Assembly: GCA_013396755.1 (NCBI GenBank)
Contig: VWZF01004873.1
Location: 1,102,597 to 1,166,596, forward strand
Length of the DNA stretch: 64,000 bases
From: Sclerurus mexicanus
Taxonomy: Eukaryota > Chordata > Aves > Passeriformes > Furnariidae
Reading direction: 5' to 3'
Numbering within the stretch: position 1 is the first letter of the stretch; each line of letters starts with the position of its first letter. Made by a program: the position numbers and the translations under genes. Of this stretch, positions 1 to 13,100 are shown piece after piece. The notes under the pieces are model-generated. The model saw only the letters and a program-made list of their open reading frames with translations, was not told the origin of the DNA and did not search any database.

Positions 1-1772
1 ATCCGGTCCAGTTTCAGCCCAAAGCAGCCCCTGGGCACGGCCTGCCAGGCCCAGTCTCCGGGCAGTGCCCACTTGCGACTGGAGAGCGTCTTGCGCCAGA
101 GGGGAGGACGGGCAGCTCTGGCCCCCGACGGGAGGAAGGGGAGGGTGGAGGAGAGCAGCCGAGGGCCAAGGCTGGACCCCTCCTTTGTGTCCTCTTCGGC
201 CAGTGTGGACTCGGGCTCCAGGGGCAGCAACCGTGAGAGGAGCATCTGGGATGAACAGAGAGGAGAGGGCAGTGAGAGCAGAGGTGCCTTTGCTCCTGAC
301 TGTGAGCTCTGTGCCCCCTTGCACCCCGCTGCTCACACCCTCCTCGGGGCTTAGGCAGGACCTAAAGTGATGCCTGTGCACAGCGCTGTGCCTGTGACAT
401 TGCATCCAGACAGAGGGAAGGGCGAGATCGCCGGCTCCTGCTGCCTGAAATGACTTTGCTGTCCAAAACAGCAGGCAGGCAGCTGCTGTGAGCCTCTGCC
501 TGCATGCTGATTGCCCTGCTCTTATCAAACCGTACACCTCCCCTCCCCACCTCAGATTTGGAAGGTAACAGGCTTCTGTCCTTGCCCTTTTTGTAGTTCT
601 TTCCTTGCCCTTGCCCTCTGTGTGCTCAGGCTGCTGTATGGCATTTCATTTTTTCCAGAGGGCTGGTGGGAAGGATGGGCCTGCCTCAAATACCTGCTGC
701 TAAGAGGGAGAGGCAGGAGCAAAGCAAGTGTGAGGAAGGGGGACTGCCCATCTGCCAGGAATCCTCTAGATTATCTGTGCTGATAGTACAGCCCTAGCAC
801 TGCTGGAAGCCTCCAGACAAGGTTTGAGGGGTGCATTGGGTGCAGCAGAGGCACGGCATGGCTGCCCTGGGAAGCAGCCTGCGGTAACCATTCCACATCT
901 GGCTCTCACGTGGATGCTGAGCTAAGGCTGAAGATGCCTTTGTGCAGCTCTTTGCAGTAGCGAGTTAACTGAGGCGGACACTGGCATCTTCAGTGAGGAG
1001 TGAAAGTGGTGAGTCATACCAGGATCAGTCTTGTGATTTTAATTCACCTCCTGACTACTTCCCTGGAGTTTTCCCAGGGTGATGTGAAGGCAAGGTGTTG
1101 GGGCTCAGGTCAGGGTTTGGGTAAGAGGGAGCGAGGTAGATTTGAAAGCCAAAAATATTATTGCTGCAATTACTGAGAATAAAAGATTTACTCAAGTGAA
1201 GAAGCCCTTAGCTGGTATCCTGACAGAGGCTCTTGGCCTTAAAGACGGTCTACTGAGGGGTAGTACTAAGCTTAGGAATGAAAGTCCTGGGCCAAACAGA
1301 TTGCATTTTCCCTCTGAAACATCAGAGCTAGGCACTGAACATGATGAGAGATATGACTGTAATTTCTGGTGGCTGCTGGTGCAGAGCGGGGTTAGACAGG
1401 AGCAGGCTCTTTACCGTTAAAAGCTTCTGCAGAACACTAAAAAGCTTTTGCATGTTTCCTTGTCTAGAAATGCTGGTGGCTCCTTAGGAGCTGGGTTATA
1501 AAGCCCCCCTAGGGCTGAGGCTGCTGGACTGAAGGGGTGAAGTAATGAGAATAGACAGCAGCCTCCAGTAGCTGGAATTTGGGATCACCCCTTGTTCGAG
1601 GTTCAAACACAATTTCCTCAAATTGTCTCTCCACTCCTGAAACCTCCCTCGGCTCTCTCCCAGTCCCTCCTACCTGTAGCCTCTGTTCTGGTAAGGACAC
1701 AGTCTGAACGCTGACAGAGAGCAGAACCAAGAGGAGGAAAAACGAGCAAGGCCACGACTGGAGCCCCAGCAT
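1..1772 (-). CDS. NPPC-like: C-type natriuretic peptide precursor (3' end outside window)
   Basis: Secreted cyclic peptide hormone precursor; CNP peptides activate the guanylyl cyclase receptor NPR-B. Two coding exons are seen on the minus strand. Exon 1 is 1772-1674 (33 codons): a start at 1772, a hydrophobic signal peptide (residues about 10-23, FFLLLVLLSVSV) and a phase-0 GT donor. Exon 2 runs from 245 past the window start; a long pyrimidine tract and CAG precede it, also phase 0. It encodes an acidic, proline-rich pro-segment and then the ring start CFGLKLDRI, with the first ring Cys at about residue 107. The KLDRI ring is CNP type; ANP and BNP rings have RxDRI. The second ring Cys and the stop lie beyond base 1. 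No Lys-Lys pair precedes the ring; the nearest dibasic pair (RK) is 15 residues upstream. Assignment to CNP is firm from the ring. Which CNP paralogue it is (CNP-1 of non-mammals is my guess) is inference. Confidence 0.85.
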
Positions 1773-1850
1773 CTTCTTATCCCAGGGCTTGTGGGAGGTG
1801 AGGCAGGACCCGCAGCATCCGTGTCGAATGCAGCCCCTCACCCCTCTCTG

Positions 1851-1858
1851 CCTTTATA
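1851..1858 (-). promoter_or_regulatory. TATA box of the CNP gene
   Basis: On the minus strand this reads TATAAAGG, about 80 nt upstream of the CNP start codon at 1772. That predicts a transcription start near 1825 and a 5' UTR of about 50 nt. A sharp TATA promoter fits a tissue-restricted hormone gene. The position is seen; its function is inferred. Confidence 0.6.
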
Positions 1859-1859
1859 G

Positions 1860-4800
1860 CTTTGGTTCTGGCAGGCGCCTGGCCCCCAGCTCCCTGCTGA
1901 TCCACCCCCTGGAGCTCCTTAACCTTTCAGCCCTTTTGTCCAGGGTGATATATTTCAGGGTGAGCTCAGCAAGACCCCTTCCTCTAAAGAAAAAGGACAC
2001 AAAGGTGTTTACTGAGTGTCTGGGAAGACTAATGTCTTCAACTCAACTCACTCAGTGTGAGTGGAGCTGCTGCTGGCCAGGACCTGGAGGTATCTATCAG
2101 GGTCAGGAATGGGGTGACACTGAAACGTGTACCAAAGGAGGATATTGAAGGCTGCATTGTGTACTGATATTGAAGGTACTCCTCATAGGCAGAATGCCGT
2201 TACTGCTGTTTCTCTAATCAGCATAAGTAAGAACTACAGCTCAGCCTGCAGCGGAAACACTGCTGGCTGCACAGAGCACACACAAATTCAGCTCTGTGAC
2301 AATACAGGCTTTTGGGCTTAGTATTTATATCTTGGTGAGACAGTTGGCTTGGGAATGAAGAGCCCCTGCTGCAGAAGGTGGGTGAATTCCAGTACTACAC
2401 GGAATTTGTAGCAGTGACAGGACAGTGGGTCTAGTACTAGTGGACATATAATTTGTGGGCTGGTTGTCCTGAGTCACCATCTGGACGACTGGGCCGAGTT
2501 TCCAGAGGAACCGTCACAGAAAAGACCTTGTCGAGGCTCAGCTTGCACTTTCTCAAGCTCAGGCACACAATGAAAGCAGGACAGCAAGGAGCAGATTCCT
2601 ACCTCCTAAATCTTCTGGCCATTAGTTCCCCCCCCCCTCCTTTGTTTACCTCTCCCATTTTACTGTAGTTTCTCACCAGCTGAACAAGGCAATGAGGTCA
2701 CTGTTTGGAGATCAGGGTGCAGAAGTCAGCCTGGGTGTGAAGGCAGAAACTAATCAGGAAAGTTTGTCAGGGGAGAAGAATGAGGGGACTGTACCCCAGC
2801 ACAGGATTAGTAATGGGTGTACAGGGTGAGTTTAACAACACCTTGAACTTCCTTTTCTTCAATACTGTTACACAAAGCAGTTGGGTCAAAACTTGACAGG
2901 AAGTGTTCTGCTGCCTGCTTGTGTTTATTTTTTTCAAGGAAAGAAGAAAATTAGAAAAAAAAGTCTTTATTTTTTTCAAGAAGAAAATGAGAAAAAAGTC
3001 TTTTGCAGAGATTACAAAAGTCACAGTTCAGATATTTGCCCTTTCTCCTTTTTCCTTTCCTTTCCTTTCCTTTCCTTTCCTTTCCTTTCCTTTCCTTTCC
3101 TTTCCTTTCCTTTCCTTTCCTTTCCTTTTTCCTTTCCTTTCCTTTCCTTTCCTTTCCTTTCCTTTCCTTTCCTTTCCTTTCTCCCATTTTTGGGTCCCTT
3201 TCTTCACTGCCCAAGGAGCTAGAAAGTTTTATGAACTGGTTTGCATCCAGTCCATGAGAAGTGAGTAGAGGGCTTCAGTCTGGAGCACTGATGCTGGAAG
3301 CAGGAGACACTTTGCACATGTGGGGACATCCAATTTTGTTAGCTCCACCTGATACCTGTGACCCACGGCTGGTGCTGGTTTCAGAGCAATGCAGTGCTCC
3401 CGTCTGGCAGCGCCCTGTCACCCCCTTACCTGGGCCAGCACAAGGAGGCACTCCCTAGGTCCCTGCTAATGTCCTTCACTGAGACATTTCATGAGGAACT
3501 GGATTACTTCCATACCAGATTTTTACTCTACAAAGCACAGGTGACTGCTGGAGAGGCGTGGGATGTGCTGTCCACAAGGACATTCAGACGGAGTGCCTGG
3601 CCACAAATGGAGTGGGAGATCTGTGCACAGCCAGCCCCTCCATGTGCTGGATGCAGTAGGGTATGGAGCACTGCGGTATGGAAGTTTCAGAGGGGTGGAA
3701 AAGAAAGGAAGGAAGATGGGAAGTGAGCACGTGTTTGTCCCACATGCAAGGTGTCCCAGAGGATGCTGTTCTGTACTTCCCAGTCACATCTGACCATCCA
3801 GAAAGAGCTGAGTCAGTCTGCCAGAGCACTCATGCTGCTGGCACAGAGCCGCAGGCAGGTGCATCTCGGGTTGAACACACTGGTTGCAGGAGTCAGGTCT
3901 TCCCTGAGTGAAAGGTAAGCACCAAAGCAACAACGCTTTGTTTTTGATACGAAATGTAGCAGCAGCACGACCTGGCACCGTCTGAATGGGGTGGCCCCAT
4001 ACTCCAAGAATGCCAGAAATGTGTTTGCAACTGCTCCAAAATTCCAGTCCACTTGCACAAAGACTGAGCCCTGCAGGGGTGGACAGGCCTTGAGATCTCA
4101 AGTGACAAGTCCCTTCCTTAGGTCCAGCAAAAGCTGGGGCTGGCAAGAGGAAAGGAACCATGACTGTTCCCTACCAAACAAAAAAGTTCAGAAACTGCAG
4201 AAAATTTGCAAATTTTCTTGCAGATTCTTGTAAATTCTTGCAAATCTAGCAAAGTCTGGATAAAATGCAGGTGCTCAGTGATTCAGGTGCCATGATGTTG
4301 CAGCTGCTCTGCATCCCAGATCCTTGCTGGGACTGCAGTAGCGCTGAATAGTTGCTCTGACAGGTCCTGGCATTGACTGTGAAGTGAAAAGCCTTTGGCA
4401 GACGAGTCCCCAGTTGCCCCAGTTTTCTCAGACTCAAATAGGTTATTGTCCTTCTTTCCTCTCTGATGCTAACAAGTTTCCTCTGTAAAAACCCTTCCCC
4501 CTCTGATGCTGGGGCACTGATTCTAGAGCTTGCAAGACCACCAGAAAAGTGGTCTCCTGCAGAATCACAATCAGTCTTTTACAAACAGTTGCTTAAACAG
4601 GAAAGGAGCAAGGCAACTGGAGAGTGGGAAGACTGGGAACTGAGTGAAGTACCCTGATGGAATATGCCTTGACCCATGGTGATGGAAAGGACAATGGTTG
4701 CTGCAGGGTCTAGAAGCAAGAAAGATATTCACATTATTCCACTGGTACCATGTGCAGGAGTTCAAAGCAACCGTGGTCAGGAGTCCCTTGGAGAATGGAA

Positions 4801-7080
4801 ACACCACCGATCTTGGCAGTGAGTAATCCCAGTGCCTCAGAAGCAAGGGAGTGGCATTAGTCCTTCAGTAGCGATTCCTGATCATTGTGGCAGCCACCAA
4901 AATATCTGCTTGTGAGGAACAGAAGGGCAGAAACCATCTACTTAAGGCAGTAGCCACTGTGTAGCTGTCCAAACCCCTCCTGGGTTTTGCCTCATCTTTC
5001 TGCAGGACTACTTCCTTTATCCATGACATAGGACTGCTAATTCTTCCAGTGTCAGGAGAGGACAGTGAGGAGATGGGGATTCTCCACCTGAACAAATTGC
5101 AGAAAGGGACCAACTGGAGCTCCCACTCACTGACTTTTCACTCTCACTTACCCAGGACAGAGCAAAAGACAGACTGCAGAGCAGTGAAGGAGCCACCAGC
5201 AGTCCAGTGACTGACTGCCAAGCCCTGCTTCCGTCTCATGAAGGTGGCTGCACAGCTCTCCTGAAGGAAGTTTAACCACTTGTAGTGGAAAAACATGGCC
5301 TGAAGGTGAGCCAATATTTAAGAGTTTTATGGCTCCTTGCTTCCTCTACCCACCCATTCATATCTCCCCTACTGCAGCATTGTCAACATATTATCTCACA
5401 TATATGCAAAATTGATTGCATAGGTTTGTAAAGCCTTGAGTTTGGGTAGACGTCCAGATATGCTGTACTTTTCTTTTTTTATTGCCATATGTGAGTGACA
5501 AACCCTGTGGGTGGTGAGGGAATCACGTACTGCGTGCATGACTGTGTCATATTTACTGTTCATGCCACAGCTGCCGCCTCTGTCTCCTGTAGCCTTCACT
5601 GAATATTTTATCAGGGAGGAAGGCAGAGAGGAAGAATATTGCTGGAGCTTTCTAATCTTTGTATTCCATGTGATTGTCCTGTTGCTACTGGCGTGATCTG
5701 GAGTTGGAGCATATCCATACTGGTATCTGGCTCTTATGCCAGTGGTGGCAATAGGCAGGTACTCTCACTGAGTCATGGGACTCAACTGTGGTGTTTGGTC
5801 CACATGGCCCACTCCAGTAAATAAACCTGTCATCATATCATTCCCCCCTCTACTTGTTTCTACAAGCATTTAACATGTTTATGTCTATTCAGGTATCAGC
5901 ATGAAAAACTATAGGCCCAGGTCAGTGCAAAGCTATGCCATTTTTTTCTTTAAAATAGGGATTGAATTAAAGTACATCAGACTTTTATTGCTAGTTACGC
6001 AGCCAGGCCAGAGGGGAACTGAGCAGCATACTCTACTTGCTGGGTGAACCAAGGGTGACCCCAATGACTGTGGGAACATGGTAGGCCTTCAGAGACAGAG
6101 ACTGGAGAAAATCTGCAGGAATCTGCAGGTCTGCAGAACCTTTAACCTTCCCGCCCAGCTAGTGACTACTCTGCTTTCTAGGCAGCTGACAGGTAAGAGG
6201 AAATAATGCTGCAGTAATAGCTCTGGGACAAATGCCAATTTGCCTCTGAGACAGGAGGTTAAAGGTTATTTATGTGATTAACACAAAATCTAATTTAGGG
6301 CACTTTATGTTCACAGGGCAGTTCAAGGAGTGCCAGGACTGACCTGAACACTGATGTGGCATTCGTGGAAGGAAAGAGCAAAAGTGAGGTCTTATTTGAA
6401 ACGTAATTGGATTTGCAGCAAATGCCTTCCAAAAAGCAGTGAGACAACCAATGCTGTAAGTATACTTAATAACTTGATCAAATCAGAGTTAATAAAAGTG
6501 AAAGTTTTTAGTGTTGTGTTGTTTTGTTTTTAAACATTTTAAAGATTTATTTTTTCCCTACTCACTCTGCGTATCTTTTATGGGGACACTCTAAGTTACG
6601 TTCTCCTCACTCCCCAGTCCTTAACTCTTCTTTCATGAGATCTGTACAAGGAAAAAAAAATGCAGGTAACTTCCCCTCAGAGCCCTGCTGAGCTTTACAG
6701 GGCAGGAGCTTCAAAAAGGATCAAACATAAAAGGGCCTAAACCTAGCAAAACCGTATTGGTCCTGTGTTAAAAAAAGCTGAATAGCACATTATAAGCATG
6801 TACAGAATGAGAAAGGAATGAGCAGCAGTTTGGCTTTTCTTAGAAAGAGTTTCTTTCAAAGATTTTTTTTTTTTTTTTAAATAAAAGCAGCTTACTTTCA
6901 CATGCAAAGCCAGGGCAAAATCAGTCAAACGTTCAGCACTGCCTTTCTTTGTGGAGATATCAAAAGACAGGACTGGAATTGCTTTAGCCTGGTGTTAACT
7001 TCCATTTTGTCCTCATTTAAAGCACTGTCATATTATGGGGTAGTTCAGACAGGAGAAGGTGACTGCTGCAAAAGATGAGT
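1860..7080. other. Intergenic region between CNP and NCAPD2
   Basis: About 5.2 kb between the CNP promoter and the NCAPD2 poly(A) site. No spliced gene or long conserved-looking ORF was recognised on either strand. It holds the TTTCC microsatellite near 3.1 kb and several A- or T-runs. No GAPDH exon is seen here, although GAPDH is the gene downstream of NCAPD2 in human. Confidence 0.6.
3050..3181. repeat. (TTTCC)n pentanucleotide microsatellite
   Basis: About 26 near-perfect copies of TTTCC, with one interruption (extra T residues) near 3125-3131. All ORFs crossing it (PFLSF-type or KGKER-type peptides) are artefacts of the repeat. Confidence 0.95.
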
Positions 7081-7086
7081 TTTATT
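7081..7086 (-). terminator. NCAPD2: NCAPD2 poly(A) signal AATAAA
   Basis: TTTATT on the plus strand, read as AATAAA on the minus strand, lies 31 nt after the NCAPD2 stop codon (7119-7117). This implies a very short 3' UTR. Motif seen; use inferred. Confidence 0.6.
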
Positions 7087-7116
7087 TTTAGCTAAAGACA
7101 GTGGCAGATGGTTCTC

Positions 7117-10100
7117 TCAGCGCAGCCGTCGGGCTGAAGATCTGGTGATGGGAGTTGTTTTGGTGGGTGTTTCTTCCTCTCTTAATTCTGCCGATAGCTC
7201 TAAAGAGAGTAAAATGTGTCAATAAGCAGCACTTCACTACCTTGAACGGAGAAATCTCCAGGCAACCTCCACTGTGCTCTGAAGTCCATTACCAAAGGGA
7301 CATCCCTGCTGGGCCAAATCTCTAGTGCTTCTCCCCTTTCCCCTTTCAAGGGCACATGTATGATGCCTTACCGTCCTCAGAGCTGTTCTCCTCATCAGAG
7401 CTGGAGAAGGTGATCACAACTTTTTTGCGTGGAGGGCGCTTTTGGGCACGCTTCTGGTTTCGGAGGGTGCGAGACTGGGGTGTGACAAAATCATCATCAT
7501 CCCTGTTGGCTGGGCTCAGGGGCTGGCGGCGTGACCCTGTCAAGAAAAGCAGCTATTCTGTCTGGAAGGGTGAGGAAAAGTCCCTAGGTGTCTCTGCTGG
7601 ACTGCAGGATCAGGGGGAAGGCTGCAGCCTCACAAAAGGAACATACTTGCTATTGTTTTCTGCTTGGCTGGCACTGGCACTGCAGTTTGATTGCCTTCCT
7701 GGCATGTCTCTGTTGAATCCAGCCCTCGTTTATGGGAGGCAGAAATCTTCTGTGCCAGCTCTTCAGCTAGAGCCTGATGGAGATGTAAAACAGTCCAGAG
7801 GGGAAAAAGAGAAGGTGAGGGAAGTATTACATCCGTAGCAGAATTGCCATCAAGTTAAATAAACAGATAAATTGTTAGGGGTGAGGAACAGTCTGTTTAA
7901 AATGGAAAACCGCAGGGCTCTCCAATCCCTGTATATAAAAAGCAATTGCTTTTCTGGCCTGGACACTTGGCCCCCATCCTTACTTTAGCCTCAGGTTTGC
8001 CACCTGCTCTGCAGAATCGCGCCAGCACAGTTTGGAAACAACTGTAGACAGCTGGATCTTCAAGTTTATCTGCAAAGCAGTCAAAGTTGTCCTGCAGCTT
8101 GTGAAGGCCTCGTTCTGAGACTGGAAGCAGAGTAAGGCAGTGGGACAGATCCCGGTATTGGCGCTCCGTTCTGGGAAAGACAAAGATCGCCATTAGCTCT
8201 TATGAAAAGGGCTGTGTGAGGATGAGCATGTCTCACCTAGAACTACAGCATTTCCTGCAGGTGCTTCTGCCTTGCAGAACAGGAGAGTCAGATTGTTCTG
8301 TTACAGGTCAGTGACAGGGTGCTGTGCCATACCACACAGAGGCACCACTGTATTCCAAAGACACAGACTTAGTGTCTTTCAGAAAAACATGAAGGCTCCA
8401 CTGCTAAAGAGCACAGTCACTTGTTTAAAGTGTCAGAAGTTATTGCTGACTAGGAAGAAAAGACAACTCAGTGAAGTCAGGACTCTTCTTGAAGGACCTT
8501 ATTTCAACTGAATAATAAAAATCCCTGGCTGCTCATTTTTGCATGTTTGAGATGATCTCAAGCAGAAGCTGTATTTGATGTTCTCTCTCTCTTTCCTGGC
8601 CAGTTACGTAAAGGAGGTCATATTCATTAAGTTATAAAGTCAACAAATAACAACTGCTGTATCAAAGAAGAACTACATTCAAATTTCAGCAGAAGTTATT
8701 AGGAAAAAAACAAAGGGAAAGAAAAACAAAAGCACAAACTAACTACTAATGTAGCTCACTGTGATGGAATGGAAGGGGAAAAAAAGGGAGGCCAAAGCCC
8801 CTATTATTAATATATACAAAGCAGAGGGCCTGATGTCTGTCCTGCATCTGGTCTCTCAGAATGCTCTGCTCAAACCCAGACAGATGGAGAACAAAGCCAC
8901 AGCATCCAAGTGTTTCCACATTTAAAGTCTGGATGATACCTGGCAAGTTGCTACATTTGAAACTCCAAAACGCTGAGGAGGGTGATGGTGGCTACAAAGG
9001 CTTTTCTGATAGGCTCCTGTTTTAACCTGGAGCAAGAGTCTTGCTTTGCCATTACCACTAGCGTTCATCAAGCTGATCATCTTTGTGGTGCAGAAATATA
9101 AGGACATTTTACTAAAGGCTAGACACAACTTACACAAAGATGGTTATTTACAGGTGTTGTGTGAACAGCTCCCCAGTGTTCCTGGGAGGCAACCTGGGAG
9201 AGAGGAACCACTCTCCACTCCAGCTCAGGAAACAAAATCCAAATATTTTGGGAAATATGCAACTCCCTGAGGCAGCTGAGCAGGTCACATGCCCAGGCAC
9301 TGTGTACAAATGGCCAAGATAAGCAGACACAGCTTAAATCTTAAGGGCAAAGCCACAACAATGGAGAAGGAAAACCACAGGAATGGAAAAAGGCAGGGTG
9401 CAACAAAGCCAGTGGAAGTTAAAATGAAGATATCACTGGATGTACATGACAGGGAAGCAGATAAATTTCTATTATTTTTCTTCTTGGGGAAAAAAAATAT
9501 TGTACACCTGGGTCAGTGGAGTTACAGTTTAGGGAAAGGAGAAAAACAAAAGACCCTAAAACCAAAAAAGCAAAACAGTATCTCAGATTCATGGGATGGC
9601 TACTGCACTATATACTCTGTAATCAGCACAATTAACAAAGCATACACATCTTGCAGACAGAGTAGAGCAAAAGCCTAAGTGTATGATGAAGCCCTTGAAT
9701 AAAATCGTTTAAAAAAAACAAACAAAAAAAGACCAAACCCCACAGTGTCAGGCTCAGAGTGAGTAGTGAGCAGCCCATGCACACAGAACAAGGACGATAT
9801 CAACTTCATAGCTGAGATCACCCCAGATAGGATCTCCTCAGCAGTCCTAACTTCTCAACTGAATACTCTGATTTCCTAGATGAACTGCAAGAGAATAGCC
9901 TGTGGAGAAGGACCACAAAGGTACATAAAATCCACACGTGGGATGTCCCCTTGCTCAGCTCTAATGCAGATCTAAACTGTCACAGAACTTTTTCCTTAAG
10001 CAAGGAGGGAACAGCAGCCAATCACTGCATAATAAAACAATAAACCTTAATTTATACATATTTATTAATGTATTTTTAGGAGGAAGGTAGTTTTAAAAAA

Positions 10101-13100
10101 AAAAAAGGGACCTAATCTAGGTTATGTCAGCATTTGTTACTTTGCAATGTGAAGAATACAATGGGAAGCTGTTACAACCATCACATACAAGCTCATTTCT
10201 TCTATCAATTCCTAAGAAGCTTAAGTGTTTCTCATGAAAATTATGATTACAACCCACCTGGCAGTCCGGAATCGCTGACAAAGTTTCTCCACCAAGCTCT
10301 CTGTCTGTTTGTCTTTTGTAATATATGAGAAGAGATGTCTGCAAGGGAAAAAAAATACAGCCAGAGTTGAGAGCCCAGAAAGGAAACCCCATTTGAAGTA
10401 GGAGGGGTGCTGAAAAGGCAGCAGTGCTGACTTCCTTTCATCCAGTTTTAAGAGCAGGCAATACTTCCAGATGATCTCCTCACCTCACAAATTGCACTGA
10501 CAGATCAGTATGTCTGAGAAGCAGACCTTGAGGGGAGCAGTGTGGCATGCAGTATTATTTTTCCCCCCTTCAAAATCCTTCTTTTGATTTTTTCATTATT
10601 AATTTGCTGAAAGTGTATTGTATTTCGGATCAATGCAGAAGTGAGCATTAGTTGGCACTAAAATGGGAGCAAAGCCTAACAGAAGTTAAATGCTAACGTA
10701 ATCTCATTTTTTCTTACTTCTCGAGGAATAGAGACACGTGGACTTTAACACAGTTAAGCACTTGTGCTATTTTGCACTATGTCCTCATAGACGTCATTGA
10801 ATAACTTCTATTTATTAAGAAGGTCCTGCTGTCCTCCATTTTTCTTGTACCAGCATTTCTGTTAACTTCAGCTAGTCAGGTTGCCACTGGCCTTGATATA
10901 ATTGCTCTAAAGCACCTCCTTGTTTGTTCAGTCTTTGTTATGTCTACAACCACCACACCAAGCTGCTTTTCCAAGATACAGAACAGAGACAGCATTCGCA
11001 AGAGTCCTCCCTTTGCATTTGTTCCAGCATCAATTCATCTTTAACTTAAGTGACTAGAACTGGGGCAGCACTCCAGGTAAGGTCTCACCAGCACTACCAA
11101 TGCTCCCCATATCAGAAAAAACCTGACTGCTAAAAAGCAGGAAGTGGAATGCATCTTTAACTTGAGCCACAGCTCTACAGAAGAGGTTAAACAACTTTTA
11201 AACATTCAACCTTATGCTTTGTTCTGCTACTTTTCATCTTAGTTGTTATCGCTGTAATTCTCACTCTCCAAAGTTAGTCCTTTAACAGTGATAGTCCCCC
11301 CGACTCCCCCTATCTTTTTTACATCTCCCTGTTCTCCAGTTTGGCAAGTATCCCTGGAGCATAAGGCATTGCTCTGTTCCTAGTCTGTGCTTTTGTCCAC
11401 CATGCTTTTCGAGTTAAACCAAATCCTCTTCACTTTGGAAGGATTTCATAAAGTGCTACATGGGGAAATAGTTCAGTTTCAACTACTATTCCCTTTTTTC
11501 TCCCATTTAAAGGATATCACGTGGTGTGATAACTGATGATCAGGTCTTCTTGAAAATTATTTATCTTTAGACTAATTTGATACCTGTCTACTCTGTTAAA
11601 TGAATACTTAAATGAATACTGCCTTTTCTCTCATTTGCTAGACACCTCCAGTTCTCTCCCTGTATGTTGCTGGAAGTCAGAAAAGTCCATCTATAGCTTT
11701 CTTAGCCCCACTAATCACTCTAACGCAAGTGCTACACTTACCATTCTATAGGTCTGTGGTAACACCTCCAGTTTGACATTTGTTAGAAATGGTACTGAAA
11801 ATTTTAAAATTATTTGGAATTTTTCTACATGCTGCCTCTTGTCTCTTTGTAACGATTTGCTTCCAGTTCAGACATTAACTTCCACTTCTACATGTGCTGT
11901 CAGGAGCCACGAGCTGTATTTCCCAGATACCCTCCTTAACAAAAGCTGAAGCAAAATATCTGTTTACTTTTGCTGCCATGCATTATTTTCAGCCTCACTA
12001 ATACTTTTTTGTGTCTTGCAATTCCTCCTGCGTGTCCAAAATCCCATGCCTCTTCCTAAATACATGGGATTCTTACAGATAGAAAGGCTAGCTGAAAAAA
12101 TCATAGGAGATTTTATTGTTCTTCTCTTCAGCAACACCAATACTTTTGTCCAATACTCCCCTCTGCAATCCACGTGGATTCAAGGAAAGCTTAATGTGGT
12201 TAAGTTTCAGACATGAGAGGAAAATTTCTGTACTTTACCAATAAAGACATTATTTGTGCTGCCTATGAGCAATCAATAACCTCAGATGGAAATATTACAA
12301 TGTCTCTATACTACAGAGTAAGGCTTTCTTGAAAAAAGAAAAATAAACACCACAAATAACAAACCACAAAAAAACCACCCCAGATCCAAGCCTGTTACTT
12401 TAACTACAGCTTTACTAAAACTGCTTGCAAAAATCCAGTAGGCCACCAACATGACAAGTGTAGTAGAATCTTTAAAACCTGTTGTATTCTCCTAGTGTTG
12501 CATATCCATGTTCCCATGCATAAAACCAATTATTTTCCTTTTCTAGATGGAAAGTAATTTTGAGTTAGTGCTAACTCTTTGTGGAACCTCTGGTCACCCT
12601 CAACTGTGTGGCTTTAAAATCAATTCCCCTCAGCATGAATCCATTTCAAATATGGAATGAAAAAGTAAAATCAAGAACTGAAAAAGTGCCTTGCATATGT
12701 CACTCTAGTTTTTCTTCCCTGGATCTGGCACCCCCATTGCATAAACACAGTCCTGGTCCCAAGAGATTTATTTAGCCTCAGAATACCTCATAATAGTGTG
12801 GAAGGATTCCTCCTCTATGCCGCAGTTAGGATTTGAGAGATGACTGATTATGTCTGGAAGCAGGTTATAGATGGCATTACCCTGTTCAGAACACAAGTTT
12901 CCACATGAGATACAGAATTATAAAGGGTAACTCAAGTCAAGCCAAATAAGCTGCCCACTTAAAGTTACCTCCTTTCTCCCCACCCCAAATCTGAAAACAT
13001 CAGCTTCTTGAAACGAGCTGTACACGGCCAGCCAAACCTAACCAGAACTACTTGGCTGAAGCTAAGGGGAAAAACAACCCAGCCAACCAACAAGATGCAA

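Noticed and set aside
1509..1841. Continuous 110-aa minus-strand ORF as a complete protein
   Set aside because: Only the part from Met at 1772 to the donor at 1674 is coding; the rest reads through into intron and 5' UTR of the CNP gene.
2881..3268. Phe/Pro/Leu/Ser-repeat and Lys/Gly/Glu/Arg-repeat ORFs
   Set aside because: Direct translation of the TTTCC microsatellite.
1860..7080. Possible GAPDH downstream of NCAPD2 as in human
   Set aside because: None of the conserved GAPDH segments appear in any frame; the region looks non-coding.
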